Shown here in pieces: positions 55,983 through 64,000 of a stretch of DNA of 64,000 nt; positions within the stretch are counted from its first letter, which is position 1, and every line of letters begins with the position of its first letter. The notes beneath the pieces are model-generated. The model ran no database searches and was not told the origin of the DNA. It was given only the letters and a program-made list of their open reading frames with translations. The position numbers were made by a program, and so were the translations under genes. The DNA comes from Panulirus ornatus. Its lineage: Eukaryota > Arthropoda > Malacostraca > Decapoda > Palinuridae. Where the stretch lies: assembly GCF_036320965.1 (NCBI RefSeq), contig NC_092232.1, positions 53,774,982 through 53,838,981 on the forward strand, given 5' to 3'.

Positions 55983-58900
55983 ATGATTATGATAATTATA
56001 ATAGTGATGATGATGATTATAATAGTGATGATAATGATTATAATAGTGATGATGATGATTATAATAGTGATGATGATGATTATAATAGTGATGATGATGA
56101 TTATAATAGTGATGATGATGATTATAATAGTGATGATGATGATTATAATAGTGATGATGATGATTATAATAGTGATGATGATGATTATAATAGTGATGAT
56201 GATGATTATAATAGTGATGATGATGATTATAATAGTGATGATGATGATTATAATAGTGATGATGATGATTATAATAGTGATGATGATGATTATAATAGTG
56301 ATGATGATGATTATAATAGTGATGATGATGATTATAATAGTGATGATGATGATTATAATAGTGATGATGATGATTATAATAGTGATGATGATGATTATAA
56401 TAGTGATGATGATGATTATAATAGTGATGATGATGATTATAATAGTGATGATGATGATTATAATAGTGATGATGATGATTATAATAGTGATGATGATGAT
56501 TATAATAGTGATGATGATGATTATAATAGTGATGATGATGATTATAATAGTGATGATGATGATTATAATAGTGATGATGATGATTATAATAGTGATGATG
56601 ATGATTATAATAGTGATGATGATGATTATAATAGTGATGATGATGATTATAATAGTGATGATGATGATTATAATAGTGATGATGATGATTATAATAGTGA
56701 TGATGATGATTATAATAGTGATGATGATGATTATAATAGTGATGATGATGATTATAATAGTGATGATGATGATTATAATAGTGATGATGATGATTATAAT
56801 AGTGATGATGATGATTATAATAGTGATGATGATGATTATAATAGTGATGATGATGATTATAATAGTGATGATGATGATTATAATAGTGATGATGATGATT
56901 ATAATAGTGATGATGATGATTATAATAGTGATGATGATGATTATAATAGTGATGATGATGATTATAATAGTGATGATGATGATTATAATAGTGATGATGA
57001 TGATTATAATAGTGATGATGATGATTATAATAGTGATGATGATGATTATAATAGTGATGATGATGATTATAATAGTGATGATGATGATTATAATAGTGAT
57101 GATGATGATTATAATAGTGATGATGATGATTATAATAGTGATGATGATGATTATAATAGTGATGATGATGATTATAATAGTGATGATGATGATTATAATA
57201 GTGATGATGATGATTATAATAGTGATGATGATGATTATAATAGTGATGATGATGATTATAATAGTGATGATGATGATTATAATAGTGATGATGATGATTA
57301 TAATAGTGATGATGATGATTATAATAGTGATGATGATGATTATAATAGTGATGATGATGATTATAATAGTGATGATGATGATTATAATAGTGATGATGAT
57401 GATTATAATAGTGATGATGATGATTATAATAGTGATGATGATGATTATAATAGTGATGATGATGATTATAATAGTGATGATGATGATTATAATAGTGATG
57501 ATGATGATTATAATAGTGATGATGATGATTATAATAGTGATGATGATGATTATAATAGTGATGATGATGATTATAATAGTGATGATGATGATTATAATAG
57601 TGATGATGATGATTATAATAGTGATGATGATGATTATAATAGTGATGATGATGATTATAATAGTGATGATGATGATTATAATAGTGATGATGATGATTAT
57701 AATAGTGATGATGATGATTATAATAGTGATGATGATGATTATAATAGTGATGATGATGATTATAATAGTGATGATGATGATTATAATAGTGATGATGATG
57801 ATTATAATAGTGATGATGATGATTATAATAGTGATGATGATGATTATAATAGTGATGATGATGATTATAATAGTGATGATGATGATTATAATAGTGATGA
57901 TGATGATTATAATAGTGATGATGATGATTATAATAGTGATGATGATGATTATAATAGTGATGATGATGATTATAATAGTGATGATGATGATTATAATAGT
58001 GATGATGATGATTATAATAGTGATGATGATGATTATAATAGTGATGATGATGATTATAATAGTGATGATGATGATTATAATAGTGATGATGATGATTATA
58101 ATAGTGATGATGATGATTATAATAGTGATGATGATGATTATAATAGTGATGATGATGATTATAATAGTGATGATGATGATTATAATAGTGATGATGATGA
58201 TTATAATAGTGATGATGATGATTATAATAGTGATGATGATGATTATAATAGTGATGATGATGATTATAATAGTGATGATGATGATTATAATAGTGATGAT
58301 GATGATTATAATAGTGATGATGATGATTATAATAGTGATGATGATGATTATAATAGTGATGATGATGATTATAATAGTGATGATGATGATTATAATAGTG
58401 ATGATGATGATTATAATAGTGATGATGATGATTATAATAGTGATGATGATGATTATAATAGTGATGATGATGATTATAATAGTGATGATGATGATTATAA
58501 TAGTGATGATGATGATTATAATAGTGATGATGATGATTATAATAGTGATGATGATGATTATAATAGTGATGATGATGATTATAATAGTGATGATGATGAT
58601 TATAATAGTGATGATGATGATTATAATAGTGATGATGATGATTATAATAGTGATGATGATGATTATAATAGTGATGATGATGATTATAATAGTGATGATG
58701 ATGATTATAATAGTGATGATGATGATTATAATAGTGATGATGATGATTATAATAGTGATGATGATGATTATAATAGTGATGATGATGATTATAATAGTGA
58801 TGATGATGATTATAATAGTGATGATGATGATTATAATAGTGATGATGATGATTATAATAGTGATGATGATGATTATAATAGTGATGATGATGATTATAAT

Positions 58901-61454
58901 AGTGATGATGATGATTATAATAGTGATGATGATGATTATAATAGTGATGATGATGATTATAATAGTGATGATGATGATTATAATAGTGATGATGATGATT
59001 ATAATAGTGATGATGATGATTATAATAGTGATGATGATGATTATAATAGTGATGATGATGATTATAATAGTGATGATGATGATTATAATAGTGATGATGA
59101 TGATTATAATAGTGATGATGATGATTATAATAGTGATGATGATGATTATAATAGTGATGATGATGATTATAATAGTGATGATGATGATTATAATAGTGAT
59201 GATGATGATTATAATAGTGATGATGATGATTATAATAGTGATGATGATGATTATAATAGTGATGATGATGATTATAATAGTGATGATGATGATTATAATA
59301 GTGATGATGATGATTATAATAGTGATGATGATGATTATAATAGTGATGATGATGATTATAATAGTGATGATGATGATTATAATAGTGATGATGATGATTA
59401 TAATAGTGATGATGATGATTATAATAGTGATGATGATGATTATAATAGTGATGATGATGATTATAATAGTGATGATGATGATTATAATAGTGATGATGAT
59501 GATTATAATAGTGATGATGATGATTATAATAGTGATGATGATGATTATAATAGTGATGATGATGATTATAATAGTGATGATGATGATTATAATAGTGATG
59601 ATGATGATTATAATAGTGATGATGATGATTATAATAGTGATGATGATGATTATAATAGTGATGATGATGATTATAATAGTGATGATGATGATTATAATAG
59701 TGATGATGATGATTATAATAGTGATGATGATGATTATAATAGTGATGATGATGATTATAATAGTGATGATGATGATTATAATAGTGATGATGATGATTAT
59801 AATAGTGATGATGATGATTATAATAGTGATGATGATGATTATAATAGTGATGATGATGATTATAATAGTGATGATGATGATTATAATAGTGATGATGATG
59901 ATTATAATAGTGATGATGATGATTATAATAGTGATGATGATGATTATAATAGTGATGATGATGATTATAATAGTGATGATGATGATTATAATAGTGATGA
60001 TGATGATTATAATAGTGATGATGATGATTATAATAGTGATGATGATGATTATAATAGTGATGATGATGATTATAATAGTGATGATGATGATTATAATAGT
60101 GATGATGATGATTATAATAGTGATGATGATGATTATAATAGTGATGATGATGATTATAATAGTGATGATGATGATTATAATAGTGATGATGATGATTATA
60201 ATAGTGATGATGATGATTATAATAGTGATGATGATGATTATAATAGTGATGATGATGATTATAATAGTGATGATGATGATTATAATAGTGATGATGATGA
60301 TTATAATAGTGATGATGATGATTATAATAGTGATGATGATGATTATAATAGTGATGATGATGATTATAATAGTGATGATGATGATTATAATAGTGATGAT
60401 GATGATTATAATAGTGATGATGATGATTATAATAGTGATGATGATGATTATAATAGTGATGATGATGATTATAATAGTGATGATGATGATTATAATAGTG
60501 ATGATGATGATTATAATAGTGATGATGATGATTATAATAGTGATGATGATGATTATAATAGTGATGATGATGATTATAATAGTGATGATGATGATTATAA
60601 TAGTGATGATGATGATTATAATAGTGATGATGATGATTATAATAGTGATGATGATGATTATAATAGTGATGATGATGATTATAATAGTGATGATGATGAT
60701 TATAATAGTGATGATGATGATTATAATAGTGATGATGATGATTATAATAGTGATGATGATGATTATAATAGTGATGATGATGATTATAATAGTGATGATG
60801 ATGATTATAATAGTGATGATGATGATTATAATAGTGATGATGATGATTATAATAGTGATGATGATGATTATAATAGTGATGATGATGATTATAATAGTGA
60901 TGATGATGATTATAATAGTGATGATGATGATTATAATAGTGATGATGATGATTATAATAGTGATGATGATGATTATAATAGTGATGATGATGATTATAAT
61001 AGTGATGATGATGATTATAATAGTGATGATGATGATTATAATAGTGATGATGATGATTATAATAGTGATGATGATGATTATAATAGTGATGATGATGATT
61101 ATAATAGTGATGATGATGATTATAATAGTGATGATGATGATTATAATAGTGATGATGATGATTATAATAGTGATGATGATGATTATAATAGTGATGATGA
61201 TGATTATAATAGTGATGATGATGATTATAATAGTGATGATGATGATTATAATAGTGATGATGATGATTATAATAGTGATGATGATGATTATAATAGTGAT
61301 GATGATGATTATAATAGTGATGATGATGATTATAATAGTGATGATGATGATTATAATAGTGATGATGATGATTATAATAGTGATGATGATGATTATAATA
61401 GTGATGATGATGATTATAATAGTGATGATGATGATTATAATAGTGATGATGATG
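55983..61454 (+). repeat. 21-bp satellite, about 260 units, near-perfect
   Basis: Each unit is four GAT triplets followed by TATAATAGT. The pattern returns exactly every 420 bp (20 units) from 56041 to the end, so there are no indels over about 5.4 kb. The repeated translations in three frames (HHHHYYN and an Ile/Thr repeat on minus, MMMIIIV on plus) are constant, so substitutions are essentially absent except in the first three units at the left edge. The three 1800-1920-codon open frames exist only because 21 is divisible by 3 and the unit lacks stops in those frames. I do not call them genes. The array ends in GATGTTTTTCGTGCG and (GT)n. Confidence 0.98.
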
Positions 61455-61463
61455 TTTTTCGTG

Positions 61464-61467
<4 letters not shown>

Positions 61468-61500
<33 letters not shown>
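61468..61500. repeat. (GT)n microsatellite
   Basis: Pure GT of about 33 bp, 14 bp after the satellite. Confidence 0.95.
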
Positions 61501-61503
<3 letters not shown>

Positions 61504-62008
61504 TGTAATACATGATGAAGGATGTATGTATATATAACAAAGGGATAGTACACAGCAAGACACTGGAAATGTAGAGAGAAGAGCAGCGAGAGACTGAAGA
61601 GGGAAGACAGATATTCCATAGTGGCAAGGGTAGATTTTCCTGGCTGGGAGGCTGGGAGGTGGGGTAAGAACAGAGGCGGGAGTACTTGGAAGTGGTTAGA
61701 AGGTAGCAAGGGGGGGAGAGAAATTCGAGTGCCGCAGGCTGGATTGGAATATGTGAATGTTACATGTTAGTATTACGGTAAACCCAACGACTTATCCTGT
61801 CTAAGAGAGATTACTATGATGCTCTGCCAACACCAGAGAATTATAGTTTAATACCTTGATTACATTAGTAGTACACCCTGGAGACGATTACTTAATTCCC
61901 TTGAGTACAATGCAATCAGTGATGATATGATTTATATAATAACATCAATATTCTATTACCTGCTTAACGAAAGCATCTGCAAACATATCATTTTTCTCAT
62001 GAGTGAGA

Positions 62009-62049
<41 letters not shown>

Positions 62050-62261
62050 AGAAGGTGGAGGAACAATCAGATTTTACGAGCAGACGTTATAAACACTTGG
62101 TAATTGGAAGCAATATTTCATGACACAGGGTAATGAAAACTTTACAAATTACTCTCACAATTTCCTTTTTCTACATGTCTGAGAAGCGAGAGTCGCGGGG
62201 AATTACTGGGGGAGCTACACACCCACCCGCTGTACATCATGAACCGATGAGAATTGTAAGA
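61501..62261. other. unassigned sequence with (TG)n
   Basis: (TG)n of about 36 bp at 62013-62048. No gene recognised. Confidence 0.4.
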
Positions 62262-62398
62262 CTGACTGTTATGTTTCTCTCTTGTGTCTCCCCTGATGAT
62301 CTGATTATAACACGAAAGTGCACTTGGGAACTTTTCGTGTTTCATTTTCCCCGTGGACTCATAGGAATATCTTGATCACGCGCAAAATTGTGATCCTT

Positions 62399-62402
<4 letters not shown>
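62262..62402 (-). repeat. dispersed repeat C, copy C5
   Basis: GACTGTTATGTTTCTCTCTT, TGTCTCCCCTGATGATCTGA, CGAAAGTGCACTTGGGAACT, CCGTGGACTCATAGGAATAT, and the end TTGATCACGCGCAAAATTGT then GATCCTTTCC, followed by (TA)n. It keeps the complete (TA)n-side end. Confidence 0.92.

Positions 62403-62470
<68 letters not shown>
62403..62470. repeat. (AT)n microsatellite
   Basis: Pure AT of about 67 bp at the edge of C5. Confidence 0.97.

Positions 62471-62906
<436 letters not shown>

Positions 62907-62979
<73 letters not shown>
62907..62979. repeat. (CT)n microsatellite
   Basis: Pure CT of about 72 bp. Confidence 0.97.
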
Positions 62980-62983
<4 letters not shown>

Positions 62984-63295
62984 CTCATTCCAGGCCCTCA
63001 TTCTCTCTGTAAGTTAGCCCCCTTTTTTTCCTCCAGCGCTTCTACTCCACACCTTTTTAAGTACCCCATTTGTACATATTTCTCACCAGTTATGAGCAGT
63101 TAGATTCAGCCGAGGCTGCGTTACCAGGCCCGAGTCTGACAGTTAAGGCCCGGCTGGGGTCGTAAGGCGGAATTGTGAAGCAGGAAATGAGAATAGATCT
63201 TTTCAGACATGAAAAGTTAACCGAATGTTCACAGCCTCGGTAATGTGAGGCTTTGATGGACACCAGCTGATTACGGTAGGGAATGATGGGAGTTT

Positions 63296-63298
<3 letters not shown>
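62980..63298. other. unassigned sequence
   Basis: No gene or repeat recognised. Confidence 0.4.

Positions 63299-63352
<54 letters not shown>
63299..63352. repeat. (GT)n microsatellite
   Basis: Pure GT of about 54 bp. Confidence 0.97.
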
Positions 63353-63353
<1 letters not shown>

Positions 63354-64000
63354 TCTCTTGTTTGTAATTACCAGTCTTTATAGCAGTAGGGTAGGTAGTT
63401 TAGTAATCATGGGGCTCCATTATTCGTATCATCGTACATCTTTTGTAAGGTTTATGTAGTCAACATATATAAGTTCATCACAACATATACCATTTCATCA
63501 GTTAGCTTATTCATTCGTCCGTTTCCCTGGTACTTTGGAAGAATGTATTCACATGATTTGTGGCGCGTTTCATCCATGTCTTCATGTGGATTCTGGCTGC
63601 TCTGTCCACGTTGTCAAACTGGTTTAGAAAGGTTGCGATAAAAGTCACCCATTACTCTTCTCTCTTCCATGTTGGGTAAGTCTATAGCTTCTAATTTCCC
63701 CACTGCACATCAGCTCTCTCTCTCTCTCAGTTCTGTTACCATCTTCATTGCCTCCTCTGGATCGTCTTTATTACTTTTTTTTTATTCTAAGCGAGACGAA
63801 CAAAGTTTAAAAGCGTATTGTCGTATGAATTGATTATTAGACATTTCCTTGTGTGATCAAATGTCCCTATCACACACAAACTCCTGAAGATTTTATCTTG
63901 CTGGATTAAATTCTTATCGAAGCCTTCCTTCACTGTCCCCCATCCTCGATACACACTTACGTTGGATTTCATTGATGGTTTAACAGACCAACTTACGTTT
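63353..64000. other. unassigned sequence
   Basis: Short (TC)6 near 63717 and a T-rich run near 63773. No supported gene. Confidence 0.4.

Noticed and set aside
55935..61709. A 1924-codon minus-strand open frame with HHHHYYN repeats (and two other open frames over the same DNA)
   Set aside because: The frames are open only because a 21-bp unit without in-frame stops is repeated. Three overlapping frames on both strands are equally open, and the non-repeat ends have no recognisable domains.

Overview
The window reads as intergenic or intronic DNA from a large, repeat-rich eukaryotic genome. I infer a decapod crustacean, from the very dense long (GA)n, (CA)n and (TA)n tracts and from dispersed repeats of a kind I associate with lobster, crayfish and shrimp genomes. 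This is an inference from texture, not a database match. There is no operon structure, no bacterial or viral gene set, and no convincing complete protein-coding gene. Nearly all open frames longer than 60 codons are translations of simple repeats.

About a fifth of the window (rough estimate) is tandem repeat. There are more than 60 microsatellites, about 18 minisatellites with periods of 15 to 75 bp, and one 21-bp satellite at 55983-61454 of about 260 units. The satellite keeps perfect phase over at least 5.4 kb and leaves three reading frames open by arithmetic alone.

The rest is built from dispersed elements. (1) A non-LTR retrotransposon family (here LINE-B) is present as 5'-truncated fragments: a reverse-transcriptase palm fragment (11955-12244, minus), the RT C-terminal region plus 3' UTR (1498-1797 minus, 23724-24378 plus, 36912-37285 minus, 45700-45990 plus, 46930-47115 plus, 53991-54497 minus, 54916-55690 minus), and 3' tails alone. 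(2) Repeat A, about 240 bp, has nine copies and shares its 3' tail with LINE-B. (3) Repeat C, about 160 bp, has five copies, two of them arranged as a palindrome. (4) A tRNA-derived SINE has two copies (14702-14785, 37716-37890), and there is a separate tRNA-Gly-like fragment (62855-62907). (5) Repeat D is a diverged family with three probable copies. Most long (TA)n tracts sit at the edge of one of these elements, and several elements are chained by (TA)n into composite nests (22593-25166 and 36843-37890).

The clearest functional gene is a tRNA-Trp(CCA) at 21070-21141 on the minus strand. Weaker coding candidates are a possible first coding exon at 31729-31827 (good start context and a consensus splice donor), a possible exon at 53582-53706, and an ORF at 48687-48923 with a BH3-like motif that could be chance.

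The most notable structure is the link between elements and tandem arrays. Repeat A appears to use the LINE-B 3' end, and the 21-bp satellite begins exactly at the 3' tail of a decayed repeat A copy, where other copies carry poly(A) or (TA)n. Retroelement tails therefore look like seeds of tandem arrays in this genome.
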